A stretch of 64,000 bases of DNA from contig NZ_VLXZ01000003.1 of NCBI RefSeq assembly GCF_007293315.1, forward strand, positions 186,001 to 250,000, given 5' to 3'. The notes beneath the pieces were generated by a model. It ran no database searches. It was not told the origin of the DNA and saw only the letters and a program-made list of their open reading frames with translations. Made by a program: the position numbers and the translations under genes. The stretch comes from Alkalicoccobacillus porphyridii (GTDB lineage Bacteria > Bacillota > Bacilli > Bacillales > Bacillaceae_D). Positions 26,192 to 36,140 of this stretch are shown piece by piece. Numbering within the stretch: position 1 is the first letter of the stretch; every line of letters begins with the position of its first letter.

Positions 26192-26200
26192 GAGGAGACA

Positions 26201-27313
26201 ATGATTCCACATCAAAACACACCCTCAAAAAGTAGACAGCTCTCCCCTTTCTTTAGTTTCTTTATGACAACAGGTGTGCAAATCAGTGTGGGTATTTTAG
26301 GATTTGAGCGAATTCTAACAAAATATTCAGGTCACGATGCGTGGATCTCAGTCGTATTTGTTGGCCTAGCCGTTCATTTTTTTATGTGGTTATCGTACCA
26401 AATGTTGAATCATTACCAAGGTGATCTTGTTGATGTTCATACACAAACATTCGGTGCCTTTGTAGGCACGCTGTTAAATATCTATTTTCTATGGTATTAT
26501 TCGTTACTTGTTTTCACGGTCATCAGTACGTACATTGAGGTCATTCAAATCTGGATGTTTCCTGATGTAAAAGCTTGGGTCCTATCTTTACTATTACTCG
26601 TAGTCTCCTATGCTTACGTAACAAAAGGACTACGTGTGGTTCTCGGGTTAGCTGTAATCAGCTTACTAATTACACTCCCGTTGTTGTTCGCTAATTACTT
26701 TACCCTTCCCGATACACATCCTGATAATATACTTCCAGTGTTTGATCATTCACTGAAAGATATCTTGGCTGGCTCCAAAGCGATGACCCTGAATATCCTC
26801 GGTTTCTGTGTGCTTTTTATGTGTTATCCTTTCTTCCGCAAAGCTCCTTTATCACAGAAATGGAGTCATCTTGGCATTGCCTTTAATATGTCGCTTTACC
26901 TTCTAGCCATTCTTTTAACCACCATCTATTTTAGCGAAGATCAACTCGAACAAACGGTGTGGGCAACGATTACTCTGTGGAAGGTGGTAGACCTTAGTGT
27001 GGTCGAACGGTTTGAGTATATCGGAGTCTCAATCTGGCTTTTTGTTGTCCTTCCCTCTATTTGCCTTCTTTTATGGTCAGCCAGTAGGCTCTTAAAGCGA
27101 ATGCTACCTTGGAATCAGCGACAGCGAACCGGTCTAAGAATAATCAGCCTGCTTTTATTTGGTGGATCATTTTTTGTGGTAGGTAGAGAAGGAGTCGAAG
27201 CTCTAAATGACTTCACAGCAAAGGTTGGATTTTACACGATTTATGGTTACATTCCAATTCTATATCTCGCATTTCGAATACGTGTTTTTTGGAACAAAAG
27301 GAGGAGTGGGTAA
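26201..27313 (+). CDS. Spore germinant receptor B subunit
   Basis: 370 residues with ten predicted membrane spans; the family is an amino-acid-transporter (APC) fold. ISVGILGFERILTKYSGHDAWISVVFVGLAVHF is the usual N-terminal stretch of GerAB/YndE proteins. GGAGG stands 7 bases upstream of its start. It is thought to hold the germinant-binding pocket. Its stop codon TAA overlaps the next ATG by one base. Confidence 0.92.
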   Translation: MIPHQNTPSKSRQLSPFFSFFMTTGVQISVGILGFERILTKYSGHDAWISVVFVGLAVHFFMWLSYQMLNHYQGDLVDVHTQTFGAFVGTLLNIYFLWYYSLLVFTVISTYIEVIQIWMFPDVKAWVLSLLLLVVSYAYVTKGLRVVLGLAVISLLITLPLLFANYFTLPDTHPDNILPVFDHSLKDILAGSKAMTLNILGFCVLFMCYPFFRKAPLSQKWSHLGIAFNMSLYLLAILLTTIYFSEDQLEQTVWATITLWKVVDLSVVERFEYIGVSIWLFVVLPSICLLLWSASRLLKRMLPWNQRQRTGLRIISLLLFGGSFFVVGREGVEALNDFTAKVGFYTIYGYIPILYLAFRIRVFWNKRRSG

Positions 27314-28392
27314 TGAAAAGGCTCTTGATAGTAATGGTATGCCTCGTAGCTCTTACCGGCTGTGCGCCTCGAACTAAAATCATTGAAGAGCTGCAATTAA
27401 TTCAAGCGCTTGGATATGACTTTGAAAGTGATAGTGACTTTCGAACGGTGGCTGGCTCTCAGATTATCCTACCCCAAGTTGAAAACCTACCTGAAACTGA
27501 AGTGTTTTCTGCTGTTGGAAACACTTCCAGAATCACACGCAAAAAAATGCAAACCGAATCCTCAAAAACCTTGGTTCTAGGTCGTGTAAACCTAGTCCTT
27601 TTTCAAGATCAGCTAGCTGAGGAGGGGATCTATTATTTTTTGGATATTCTACAACGAGATCCTGTCATCGGGCGTAATGTTAGACCTGCAGTAGTGGAAG
27701 GAAAAGTGTATGATTTACTATCTCAAAATTACAAACTAGACATCACTGTTTATCAATATTTAAATGAGCTAATTGAGCAGAGTGAAAGTGAGATTTTACC
27801 CCAAGTCACCCTTCAAACACTGCTCTACCATTATTATGATGAAGGTAGTGATATGTACATACCCATGATTAAACAATATCAGGACCGTGCTCGAGTGACC
27901 GGCCTTGCATTGTTTAAAGGTGATCAATGCGTTCATAAGCTCTCCGTTAGAGAATCATCATATCTTAAGCTACTCAAAGAACCCTTTAACGGAGGATTTT
28001 ATCAAATTGATCTTGATAACGGGGACTACGTTAGTTTAGAGAACGTGGATGCAGACCAAGACTTTACAATTAAAAACACTGAAAAAGGTATGCGTGTCAC
28101 GATCACCGTAAATATCAAAGGCATTATAAATGAACAGGGTGATGTGAAGGGACCAAATCATTATAACGGGAGTGCACTTACTCATTTAGGCACGGAGCAA
28201 TTTGAAAAACACTTAAAGAGCCTATTGAAGACATTTCAAGAGCTAAACGTCGATCCCGTTGGATTTGGCGCTAACGCCAGAAGTAAAATGAGGGACTTTG
28301 ATATCGAAGAGTGGAAACGTGCGTATCCTGATTTAGATATTCAAGTGAAGGTGAACCTAGACTTAATTAGCAGTGGAATTACAGAAGAATAA
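27313..28392 (+). CDS. Spore germinant receptor C subunit, lipoprotein
   Basis: 359 residues from the ATG at 27313, which shares one base with the gerAB stop and has GGAGGAG upstream. LLIVMVCLVALTGCAPRTK is a lipoprotein signal with Cys at about 18. The body shows Ger(x)C-family segments: EELQLIQALGYDF, KTLVLGRVNLVLFQDQLAEEGI, FLDILQRDP and ARVTGLALFKGDQCVHKLS. It completes an A-B-C receptor operon. Lipid attachment on the outer face of the inner spore membrane is expected. Confidence 0.92.
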   Translation: MKRLLIVMVCLVALTGCAPRTKIIEELQLIQALGYDFESDSDFRTVAGSQIILPQVENLPETEVFSAVGNTSRITRKKMQTESSKTLVLGRVNLVLFQDQLAEEGIYYFLDILQRDPVIGRNVRPAVVEGKVYDLLSQNYKLDITVYQYLNELIEQSESEILPQVTLQTLLYHYYDEGSDMYIPMIKQYQDRARVTGLALFKGDQCVHKLSVRESSYLKLLKEPFNGGFYQIDLDNGDYVSLENVDADQDFTIKNTEKGMRVTITVNIKGIINEQGDVKGPNHYNGSALTHLGTEQFEKHLKSLLKTFQELNVDPVGFGANARSKMRDFDIEEWKRAYPDLDIQVKVNLDLISSGITEE

Positions 28393-28485
28393 AGGAATTG
28401 GTTCAATTGATGTTTTTAGATGATACTGACAGGGAACAAATTAAGGTCTCCCAATTCTTTTAATGTTCATGAAAGGATGGCTAAT

Positions 28486-29886
28486 TTGAACCCAATCAAA
28501 TATATCAAACGCACCTATAAAAAATTAAACAGCTTATCCTACCACCAAGTTATATATGAACTGAGATCCAACGTCTGGCTCATCTGTTTATTCTACGGGA
28601 TAGCGGGATCTCTAATAGCCGCTGCTGCTTATGTTGGTGATATGCATATGCTCCTTGGAGAAGACGCTCCAGGATTTTTTCAAGCTGATTACGAGTTAAC
28701 TCGGCAAATTGTTAGTTCCCTTGTTGCCGGTATTATTACACTGAATGCTTTTACACTGAACTCTATCCTCGTTGTGTTGACTAACTTTTCAGGCCAATTT
28801 ACGCCTCGAATGCTGACAACCTTTATCTCAGATCGACGTACCCAGCATTTAATCGGAATATTTAATATGGCGTTTGTCTTTATTTTACTTACTTTCTTCT
28901 TAATTGATGAAGAAGTAACTTCCTATTATGCCATCATTCCTAGTTTAACGATTCTCGTTATGTTGCTAACAGTGGGCACCTTTGTCATTTTCATTAATCA
29001 CACGATTAAATGGATGCAAGTACCTAATCTTATGCAAAATATGAAAAATGAATCACAGCAGCAAATTCTGACGACTCTTATTAAAGATCTTGAAGAATAT
29101 CGTACGACGGATCCTAGTATGTCGATCTCCAAGCAGTTAATGGGGGAAGGTGTAACCATATCTGCCTCAAGGACGGGGTATATTCAAATTGTTGATTATA
29201 AACGGCTTATTCACTATGCCCAATCCGTTGATACGGTTATTCGTTTTGAAAAACGTATAGGAGAGTTTGTCCTAAAGGGCACCCCCTTACTAACCTATTG
29301 GAAAAATGGTCGTTTCCCTATTGATGAGAAGAAAATTATTAGTAGAGTGTTTATTGGTTCAAAGAAAACAGAAGTTCAGGATATTGAATTTGGCATTAAC
29401 AAGCTTAAGGAGATTGCGATAAAGTCACTGGGTAATGACGACCCGGATACTGCTTCAAATGCGATATATCAGTTGTCGGATTTATTGCTGTCCATTTCTA
29501 AAGTGTCGAGATTCACTCCGTATTTAACAGATCCAGACAATGAGCTAAGGGTGATTATTAAAGAAGAATCCTTTGAGTTTTATTTATACTCAACCTTCTC
29601 TCACATCACGATTTATGCTAAAGAAGATCCCATTATCACAAACGATATTTTAGAAGCGATGAGTTTGCTTGTTCAAACCATTGACAAACAATTTCATAAG
29701 ACATCCTGGGATTTTGCCTTAATGGTGGCTAAAGGATATCAAGCTCCCTTCTCATTTAAATATAATGAGAAGAAGTTCTATCGCTCACTAGAGAAAATCT
29801 CTAAAACAACAGGAAATGAGCAAGCATATCAAACTTTTATTGACGAGCTAAAAGAAAATCAGCAACAATCTCCTCCAGAAAATTAA
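28486..29886 (+). CDS. DUF2254-family membrane protein
   Basis: 466 residues from a TTG at 28486, which has AAGGA 8 bases upstream; ATG codons at 28477 and 28420 are alternatives with worse spacing. Four spans lie in the first 180 residues (WLICLFYGIAGSLIAAAAYVGD; IVSSLVAGIITLNAFTLNSILVVLTNFSGQFTPRML; and two more). The rest is a soluble domain of about 280 residues with ISASRTGYIQIVDYKRL and VGKGTPLLTYW-like text, a pattern I know from DUF2254 proteins. Function is unknown. It follows gerAC by 94 bases in the same direction with no visible terminator, so it may be co-expressed with the receptor. Confidence 0.82.
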   Translation: MNPIKYIKRTYKKLNSLSYHQVIYELRSNVWLICLFYGIAGSLIAAAAYVGDMHMLLGEDAPGFFQADYELTRQIVSSLVAGIITLNAFTLNSILVVLTNFSGQFTPRMLTTFISDRRTQHLIGIFNMAFVFILLTFFLIDEEVTSYYAIIPSLTILVMLLTVGTFVIFINHTIKWMQVPNLMQNMKNESQQQILTTLIKDLEEYRTTDPSMSISKQLMGEGVTISASRTGYIQIVDYKRLIHYAQSVDTVIRFEKRIGEFVLKGTPLLTYWKNGRFPIDEKKIISRVFIGSKKTEVQDIEFGINKLKEIAIKSLGNDDPDTASNAIYQLSDLLLSISKVSRFTPYLTDPDNELRVIIKEESFEFYLYSTFSHITIYAKEDPIITNDILEAMSLLVQTIDKQFHKTSWDFALMVAKGYQAPFSFKYNEKKFYRSLEKISKTTGNEQAYQTFIDELKENQQQSPPEN

Positions 29887-29951
29887 ATGTTTAACAACTC
29901 TCCATAGCGGTAACAGATGCTGTACACCATAAACTAAGGAGAGTGCTAAAC

Positions 29952-31091
29952 ATGAAAGCTGTAACTTTTCAGGGAAAAGAAGATATACAGATGAAAGAAG
30001 TAAGCGCCCCTTCTATTCAAGAGAACACAGATATTATCGTAAAGATCACAGCAAGTGGTATTTGCGGTTCAGACCTTCATTTATATCACGGGGGTATTGT
30101 CCCAGAGCAAGACTATGTCATTGGACACGAACCAATGGGCATCGTTGAAGAAATTGGCTCTGAGGTCAAGAACCTTAAAAAGGGTGACCGAGTTGTCATT
30201 CCATTTAACATAAGCTGCGGCGATTGTTTCTATTGTAATCACCAGATGGAAAGTCAATGTGATAATTCTAACGAAAGCCCACATTCGGATGCGGGAGGTC
30301 TCTTCGGCTTCGCTGATGACTTCGGAAACCACCCAGGCGGACAAGCTGAATACCTGCGTGTGCCATACGGAGACTCCACATCATTTAAGGTTCCTGAATC
30401 AAGTGAGCTTGAGGATGAAAGTGTCGTCTTCCTATCAGATGTCATCCCAACCGCTTATTGGAGCGTTAAACATAGCGGAGTAAAAAAAGGCGATACTGTC
30501 ATTATTCTTGGTGCTGGTCCAATTGGTCTTATGGCACAAAAGTTTGCATGGATGGAAGGCGCCAAACGAGTGATTGCAGTGGATCAGGTTGAACATAGAC
30601 TCGATCATGGGAAACGCACAAATCATGTAGAAACCTATAACTTCAAGGATAACCCCGAGCTCGGTCAGCAGTTGAAAGAAGAAACACAAGGTGGCGCCGA
30701 TGTGGTCATTGACTGTGTAGGCATGGACGGGACCGTACCAAAAGGAGAAACCTTTGGCTCCGAATTCGATAATCAATTCGGTACCATCTCTCCTATCGTT
30801 ACAGCCAGTGAATCCGTGCGCAAGTTCGGGACCGTACAATTAACCGGTGTCTACGGAACAGAAGCAAACGGATTCCCAATCGGAGACTTCTTCACCCGAA
30901 ACGTATCATTAAAAATGGGACAAGCACCTGTTGTGCATCTTATGCCAGAGCTTTATGAAATGATCGAAGCCGGTACCTTTGACCCTACAGATATCATCAC
31001 ACATAAAATGAAATTTGAGGATGCATCAGAGGCTTACCGCATCTTTGACGAAAAAGTAGACGGCAGTATTAAGACGATTTTCAAGCCGTAA
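29952..31091 (+). CDS. Zinc-dependent alcohol dehydrogenase
   Basis: 379 residues from the ATG at 29952 (GGAG upstream). Medium-chain dehydrogenase: GICGSDLHLYHGGIVPEQDYVIGHEPMG gives the catalytic zinc ligands, CGDCFYCNHQMESQC the four structural-zinc cysteines, and ILGAGPIGLMAQKFAWMEGAKRVIAVD the NAD-binding Rossmann turn with acidic end residue, which favours NAD+. It has an insert (GGLFGFADDFGNHPGGQAEYLRVP) as in AdhB/formaldehyde-dehydrogenase-like members, which act without glutathione. The physiological substrate is uncertain. It is transcribed alone with a strong terminator. Confidence 0.88.
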   Translation: MKAVTFQGKEDIQMKEVSAPSIQENTDIIVKITASGICGSDLHLYHGGIVPEQDYVIGHEPMGIVEEIGSEVKNLKKGDRVVIPFNISCGDCFYCNHQMESQCDNSNESPHSDAGGLFGFADDFGNHPGGQAEYLRVPYGDSTSFKVPESSELEDESVVFLSDVIPTAYWSVKHSGVKKGDTVIILGAGPIGLMAQKFAWMEGAKRVIAVDQVEHRLDHGKRTNHVETYNFKDNPELGQQLKEETQGGADVVIDCVGMDGTVPKGETFGSEFDNQFGTISPIVTASESVRKFGTVQLTGVYGTEANGFPIGDFFTRNVSLKMGQAPVVHLMPELYEMIEAGTFDPTDIITHKMKFEDASEAYRIFDEKVDGSIKTIFKP

Positions 31092-31111
31092 TCAAGGGAC
31101 TCTAGTCCATT

Positions 31112-31153
31112 AAAAAATCCGAACCGCCAATATTGGCGCGTTCGGATTTTTTG
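31112..31153 (+). terminator. Terminator after alcohol dehydrogenase
   Basis: AAAAAATCCGAAC and GTTCGGATTTTTT flank the inner stem GCCAATATTGGC. The symmetric A and T runs could also help stop transcription from the convergent citR side. Confidence 0.93.
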
Positions 31154-31229
31154 TGTGTATTGAATGTGGTGCAGCGTAGAGTGGATGTGCATGTGATGAG
31201 AGCTTTCCGATTTCTACATGCTGTTGTAG

Positions 31230-32105
31230 CTAAACCAGCTTCATAACGAGCTCTTCAAATGCTAATGTCTCCTCTGATGGAGATTTTGTTATCAGGTACG
31301 TTGATACCAAGGGTAGATTGAGCATTGGGAGCTCTGCTTCTAGCATTCTTCCTTCTGCCAGCTCTCGACGTACTGCCGAACGCGGTAGAATCGAGCACCC
31401 TAGACCTTCTTCGATAAAGCGCTTCGCCACGTGGACCTGGGACACTTTCATTTCCCTAAGACCTGGCACCAAATGCTTACATGAAAAAAGCACCTCATCC
31501 CAATACATCGGATGATTATGCGTTAATAACACGTGTTCCTTAAATACCTTTTCATAATCAACATAACCACCGGTTTCTGCGTCTCTTCCATCATGAGGCA
31601 CCACAAAAAACAGCTTCTCTGTTTGAATTTCCCTACATGTCACTCCTACAGAGGCATGTGGCATGCGGGATATCCCGATATCTGACCTACCTTCCTCAAC
31701 AGACGAACCAATTAATATAGATTCCATCACCTCTACCTTTACTTCGGTGCGAGAATTAGTTCGCACAAAAGCTTTCACCCAATGTGGAAGATAGCTAGTT
31801 GCCACAAGAGGTGAGACGGCAATTTTTACTTCGCTTAGATAACCTTGAATCTTTCTATCCATTTTCTCCATTCCAACAAGATAAGCATCATACATTGAAT
31901 GTGCGTGCGATACAAACTCTCGACCATAATGGGTCAGCACAACCCTTCGACCCGTCCGCTCAAATAAGTCCACGCCTACAAGTTTTTCTAACTGTTGGAT
32001 ATGAACCGTTACAGTTGGTTGAGACACATATAAAGAAGAGGCAGCCTTTCTAAAATTCTCGTACTTGGCAGCTGCTAAAAAGCTTTCGATCCACTGTATA
32101 TTCAT
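31230..32105 (-). CDS. citR: LysR-family regulator of citA
   Basis: 291 residues: a LysR helix-turn-helix (about 1-60, NFRKAASSLYVSQPTVTVHIQQLEKLVGVDLFERTGR) and a substrate-binding domain (about 90-290). It is divergent from a short citrate synthase, the same arrangement as citR-citA in B. subtilis, where CitR represses the minor citrate synthase. A perfect 8-bp inverted repeat lies 15 bases before its start, in the right place for autorepression and control of citA. The name rests on synteny and length. Confidence 0.82.
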   Translation of the reverse strand: MNIQWIESFLAAAKYENFRKAASSLYVSQPTVTVHIQQLEKLVGVDLFERTGRRVVLTHYGREFVSHAHSMYDAYLVGMEKMDRKIQGYLSEVKIAVSPLVATSYLPHWVKAFVRTNSRTEVKVEVMESILIGSSVEEGRSDIGISRMPHASVGVTCREIQTEKLFFVVPHDGRDAETGGYVDYEKVFKEHVLLTHNHPMYWDEVLFSCKHLVPGLREMKVSQVHVAKRFIEEGLGCSILPRSAVRRELAEGRMLEAELPMLNLPLVSTYLITKSPSEETLAFEELVMKLV

Positions 32106-32119
32106 CTGAGCTCCCCTCT

Positions 32120-32140
32120 CTGATTAATAATCTTAATCAG
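32120..32140. promoter_or_regulatory. LysR-type operator between citR and citA
   Basis: CTGATTAA and TTAATCAG are separated by 5 bases, a perfect inverted repeat that contains a T-N11-A LysR box. It lies between the divergent start codons. Confidence 0.68.
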
Positions 32141-32216
32141 TACTACCACTATTTTTTAATTTTTATAATCATACCATCCAAGTACACTAAGGAAAATGAT
32201 TGAAAGGATGATGATG

Positions 32217-33305
32217 ATGTTTTCAAAAGGATTAGAGGGTGTTGTTGCTGCTCATACAGCTATCAGTCATGTAGATGGAAATAAGGGTAAATTGCTTTAC
32301 AGGGGCTATGATGCAGGAGAACTAGCACGAACTAAGAGCTTTGAAGAGGTGGCCTATCTGTTGTTGAACGGCGAACTCCCTTCAAATCAACAGCTTGAAA
32401 CATTCACTTTTGAGTTAGTAAAGAAACGAAAACTATTATCCGCACTTGATAATGTGATAACTTCACTGCCAAAAGAGCTCGAAATTATGGACGTTCTGCG
32501 CACCTGTATTTCATGTTTAAATCCACAGACAAACTGGCCACCTACAAAGGAAGAAGCCATCCACTTAATAGCTCTCTTCCCCACCATCATCGCCGCATGG
32601 ATTCGTTATGAAAACGGGGAGAAGCCCATTAAACCAGATCAAACACTAGGTCATGTTGAAAACTATCTATATATGATAAATGGCGAAATTCCAACAAACG
32701 CACACAGCTCTGCCCTAACCGCTTATCTTATCCTCACAATGGAGCATGGCATGAACGCCTCAACCTTTGCAGCAAGAGTCGTCTCGTCTACAGAATCAGA
32801 CTTACCATCGGCTATCTGCGGAGCGCTTGGTGCCATGAAAGGTCCCTTACACGGAGGTGCCCCCACTGGAGTGTTACAGCTACTAGACGATGTAACCTCT
32901 CATGCAGAAGGGCCAGAAAAGTTGTTGCGTCAAAAACTAGAGCGTGGAGAAAAACTAATGGGCTTTGGTCACCGAGTCTATAAAACTACGGATCCTCGAG
33001 CCAGCGCCTTACGTGACGTATTATCATCATCAGGAGGGGAGGATCACACACTTTCTAAAGCAGTAGAAGTGGAAAAAACCGCTACCCTATTACTTGCCGA
33101 ATATAAACCCGGACGAGCGCTACACGTAAACGTCGAATACTACGCAGCCACTGTGATGGATGCCCTTTCTTTTAAATCAGAGTGGTTCACCCCGACCTTT
33201 TGCGTCAGCCGAGTTGTCGGTTGGTGCGCCCATGTACTTGAACAAGCTGAGGATAATCGAATCTTTAGGCCGGATCAGGAATATATTGGGGTGAGGGAAA
33301 GATAG
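32217..33305 (+). CDS. citA: Citrate synthase, minor type
   Basis: 362 residues from the last of four consecutive ATG codons (32208-32219); AAAGG lies 9 bases before it. GNKGKLLYRGYDAGELA, the EHGMNASTFAARV region with catalytic His, LHGGAPTGVLQLLDDV with the second His, and MGFGHRVYKTTDPRA with the oxaloacetate-binding residues are present, as is the catalytic Asp in FTPTFCVSR-type C-terminal context. It condenses acetyl-CoA with oxaloacetate; some members also take propionyl-CoA, but no prp genes are near. The divergent citR regulator supports CitA rather than CitZ. Confidence 0.87.
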   Translation: MFSKGLEGVVAAHTAISHVDGNKGKLLYRGYDAGELARTKSFEEVAYLLLNGELPSNQQLETFTFELVKKRKLLSALDNVITSLPKELEIMDVLRTCISCLNPQTNWPPTKEEAIHLIALFPTIIAAWIRYENGEKPIKPDQTLGHVENYLYMINGEIPTNAHSSALTAYLILTMEHGMNASTFAARVVSSTESDLPSAICGALGAMKGPLHGGAPTGVLQLLDDVTSHAEGPEKLLRQKLERGEKLMGFGHRVYKTTDPRASALRDVLSSSGGEDHTLSKAVEVEKTATLLLAEYKPGRALHVNVEYYAATVMDALSFKSEWFTPTFCVSRVVGWCAHVLEQAEDNRIFRPDQEYIGVRER

Positions 33306-33316
33306 TTTGTTAGAGA

Positions 33317-33351
33317 GGTGCAGTCACAAATTGCGTGGCTGTGCTTTTTTA
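33317..33351 (+). terminator. Terminator after citA
   Basis: GCAGTCAC, a 7-base loop, GTGGCTGTGC and TTTTTT. Confidence 0.78.
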
Positions 33352-33415
33352 ATTGCCGCTTTTTTAGCTGCGCGTGGGGCTTCCCGCCGATTCCTCCTCT
33401 CTCCCCTACACAAAT

Positions 33416-33447
33416 AGAAGCAGCGAACACAATGTGTTCACTGCTTC
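33416..33447 (-). terminator. Hairpin after catalase gene
   Basis: GAAGCAG-C-GAACACA and TGTGTTC-A-CTGCTTC form a 14-bp stem with one internal mismatch, 10 bases after the catalase stop codon on the minus strand. The T-run after it is weak (TATTTG). Confidence 0.72.
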
Positions 33448-33456
33448 ATTACATTT

Positions 33457-35058
33457 TTAATACGGACTAGACGGCTCGCTTAGCTCTTGTGCTTCTTTTA
33501 CTGCAGATGATTTGTAAGGATCTCCTTTAGCTGCCTTTTCTAGTCCTTCTTTGACTCTGCGGCCATATTCTTCATTGGCCTGGGTGAGATTGTCCACCAT
33601 TTGCTTCTGGACTCGTTGATCAGCCTCAAAAATTCCTGAGACAAGGTTTTTGATGAGCTCGTCTTTTTCCCAGTCTGATAAGCGTTTGTAGGTTTCACCG
33701 GCCTGCCCGAAGTTATTTGGTCGGTCGATTGGGGCTTGAACGACTTTGCCGCTTACTTCCGGTTCATGCGGCTTACCATTTCGATCTGCTTCCTTTAACC
33801 CTTCCACAGAGGGTTCAAAGTTAATATGTGGGTTGTGGGATGGCGGTGTGTCTACATGATAGGCCATCTGTCCATCTCGTTGATTGGTCGCTACCCTTTT
33901 CTTAGGAGCATTGATTGGCAGCTGCAGATAGTTGGCGCCGACGCGGTGACGTTGCGTATCTGAATAGCTAAATGTACGCCCCTGTAACATCTTGTCATCA
34001 GAGAATTCTAGCCCGTCCACTAAAACACCCGTTCCAAATGCCGCTTGCTCTACTTCCGCAAAATAATTCTGGGGATTTTTATTTAAAGTCATCTTCCCAA
34101 CTTTATGCCATGGAAACTGATCCTTATACCAAAGCTTTGTGTCATCAAGTGGATCAAAATCCAAATTTGGATGCTCATGGTCTTCGATGATTTGCACATA
34201 TAACTCCCACTCAGGAAAGTTCCCTTCCTCAATCGCATTGTACAAATCCTCGGTCGCATGGTTAAAATTTTCTGCCTGAATTTTTTCGGCTACTTCCTGG
34301 GTGAGATTCTTGATTCCCTGCAAGGGCTCCCAGTGATATTTCACCAGCACGGCCTTACCTTCTGCGTTCACCCACTTGTATGTATTAACGCCTGAGCCTT
34401 GCATCTGACGGTAATTTGCAGGAATGCCCCACGGCGAGAAGAGGAAGGTAATCATGTGTGTGGCTTCAGGACTTTGAGAAATAAAATCAAAAATCCGCCC
34501 GGGATCTTGGAGGTTTGTGACCGGGTCTGGTTTGAAGGCATGAATGAGATCGGGGAATTTCATCGCATCTCGAATAAAGAAAATCTTGAGGTTGTTCCCG
34601 ACTAAATCCCAATTTCCATCCTCCGTATAAAACTTCACGGCAAACCCTCGTGGGTCGCGTAATGTTTCAGGTGAATGGGTACCGTGGGTCACTGTAGAAA
34701 AACGGACAAATACCGGGGTTTGTACCTCTGTATTGGTGAACACCTTAGCCCGCGTGTAGTTGGAAATTGGATCATCTCCAACCTTTCCATAGGACTGAAA
34801 AAATCCATGGGCACCAGCACCACGACCGTGCACCACACGCTCAGGTACTCGTTCTCGGTCAAAGTGACTGATCTTTTCAAGAAAATCATAGTTTTCTAAT
34901 GTTGATGGTCCTCGATTCGTGACTGTTTTGATGTTTTGATTATCAAGAATAGGTTGTCCTTGACGATTTGTTAGGGTTTGATCCGTTTCATTTGCTGCCA
35001 TACGCTGATCATGTGCATCACCGTCGTGACTCGCACTCGTTTCGGGATTCTTTTCCAT
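33457..35058 (-). CDS. katX: Monofunctional haem catalase, KatX-like
   Basis: 533 residues. [16 protein letters not shown] carries the catalytic His77, [15 protein letters not shown] the catalytic Asn, and [15 protein letters not shown] the haem-ligand Tyr. The N-terminus has a polar extension of about 30 residues, then [14 protein letters not shown]. Text such as [27 protein letters not shown] is closer to the spore catalase KatX of bacilli than to vegetative KatA, as far as I recall those sequences. It removes H2O2; KatX protects germinating spores. A hairpin terminator follows. The paralogue name is less certain than the enzyme. Confidence 0.93.
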   Translation of the reverse strand: MEKNPETSASHDGDAHDQRMAANETDQTLTNRQGQPILDNQNIKTVTNRGPSTLENYDFLEKISHFDRERVPERVVHGRGAGAHGFFQSYGKVGDDPISNYTRAKVFTNTEVQTPVFVRFSTVTHGTHSPETLRDPRGFAVKFYTEDGNWDLVGNNLKIFFIRDAMKFPDLIHAFKPDPVTNLQDPGRIFDFISQSPEATHMITFLFSPWGIPANYRQMQGSGVNTYKWVNAEGKAVLVKYHWEPLQGIKNLTQEVAEKIQAENFNHATEDLYNAIEEGNFPEWELYVQIIEDHEHPNLDFDPLDDTKLWYKDQFPWHKVGKMTLNKNPQNYFAEVEQAAFGTGVLVDGLEFSDDKMLQGRTFSYSDTQRHRVGANYLQLPINAPKKRVATNQRDGQMAYHVDTPPSHNPHINFEPSVEGLKEADRNGKPHEPEVSGKVVQAPIDRPNNFGQAGETYKRLSDWEKDELIKNLVSGIFEADQRVQKQMVDNLTQANEEYGRRVKEGLEKAAKGDPYKSSAVKEAQELSEPSSPY

Positions 35059-35138
35059 GTTATAACGCCCCTTTTATTGGTCAATTTTGGATCGCACTTA
35101 TTGTTGACCAAATTCGGCGTATTATTCTTGAGAATTTG

Positions 35139-35636
35139 TTAAATCTTCTTTTCCATAATGTAATCATCCATCACAAAGCCATTTCCGATCTCTTTCACCT
35201 CGGTGCGTATTAGTTCAAAGCCTTTTTTCTTATATACTTCTATCGTATGTGTATTTTCACGATTAACAGTAAGCCAAATCGCACCTAAGCCTCTCTGCCT
35301 ACAAAGCTCTTCCAAATAAATAAGAGCTACACTAGCATACCCCTGACCCCTATACTGCTTTAGCAAATATAGCTTACTTAAAAATAGCTTACCGACCTCT
35401 TCTTTTACGCCTATATACCCTATTGGCACACCACGTAGATTCAAATCAAAGTACTCGTACCCTTCGTGATATATCTGTTTTTTTACAGCTTCTGCAGATT
35501 GAAACTGCTGAATCATATAATCAACCTGTTCTTTTGTAATAATCCCTATATAGTGTTCATTCCAGATACCAATCGCTAATTCGGCTAATGCCCCTATTTC
35601 TTCGTCGGTTTGGACAGTAGAAATTTCTATAATCAT
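35139..35636 (-). CDS. GNAT-family N-acetyltransferase
   Basis: 165 residues of a single acetyltransferase domain. LSKLYLLKQYRGQGYASVALIYLEEL contains the R-G-x-G-x-A acetyl-CoA loop, and LTVNRENTHTIEVYKKKGFELIRTEVKEIGNGFVMDDYIMEKKI is the usual C-terminal half (NxxTIxVYKKxGF). The pattern recalls YitI/spermidine-type small acetyltransferases in bacilli but no substrate can be named. It lies between catalase and hxlR on the same strand as both, and separate terminators suggest independent units. Confidence 0.86.
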   Translation of the reverse strand: MIIEISTVQTDEEIGALAELAIGIWNEHYIGIITKEQVDYMIQQFQSAEAVKKQIYHEGYEYFDLNLRGVPIGYIGVKEEVGKLFLSKLYLLKQYRGQGYASVALIYLEELCRQRGLGAIWLTVNRENTHTIEVYKKKGFELIRTEVKEIGNGFVMDDYIMEKKI

Positions 35637-35676
35637 TCCTTCATCTCCTTCATCAATAACTCCATTATACGCCCAT

Positions 35677-35714
35677 AAAAAAAAGAGCTAAATACATAAT
35701 GTATTTAACTCTTG
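35677..35714 (-). terminator. Terminator after hxlR
   Basis: The minus strand reads AAGAG-TTAAATACAT, a minimal loop, ATGTATTTA-GCTCTT and T8. It lies 26 bases past the hxlR stop codon. Confidence 0.88.
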
Positions 35715-35739
35715 TCTTCTTGATATGTTCATTTATAAC

Positions 35740-36108
35740 TCAATTTTCATTTACGGACGCTGTATCATGTGTCGGCTCTAATATATTCTCAATGTAGTCT
35801 TTGCCCCATTCATACATCGCATCCAAAATTGGCAACAAAGTTTCGCCATGCTTTGTAAGCGAGTATTCAACTTTTGGTGGAACAACCGGGTACACTTCAC
35901 GATGCAAAATTTGATGGTCCTCAAGCTCTCGGAGTTGAGTCACAAGCATTCGCTGAGTGATGCCAGGCATAAGTGTCTTTAGTTCACCAAAGCGTTTTGT
36001 TCCTTCTTTTCCTAAATGCCAAAGTATCAGCATTTTCCACTTACCTCCGATGACAGAAAGAGTCAGCTCTTTTTCACAAATAAATACCCGATCACCTAAG
36101 TTTGGCAT
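35740..36108 (-). CDS. hxlR: HxlR-family transcriptional activator of hxlAB
   Basis: 122 residues from the ATG at 36108 with AAGGGG upstream. A single winged helix: [56 protein letters not shown] and [16 protein letters not shown] are all HxlR-family signatures. In B. subtilis HxlR activates hxlAB in response to formaldehyde. Here it is divergent from hxlAB with a shared control region holding two AGTATACT sites. Confidence 0.92.
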   Translation of the reverse strand: MPNLGDRVFICEKELTLSVIGGKWKMLILWHLGKEGTKRFGELKTLMPGITQRMLVTQLRELEDHQILHREVYPVVPPKVEYSLTKHGETLLPILDAMYEWGKDYIENILEPTHDTASVNEN

Positions 36109-36140
36109 GGGAATCACCCCTTTTTCCTAGCGTACCATAC

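Noticed and set aside
35101-35139. Sigma-F-like promoter for the catalase gene
   Set aside because: AGAATA and GGTCAACAAT can be aligned to the consensus, but the spacer is only 13 bases and other pairings are equally good.
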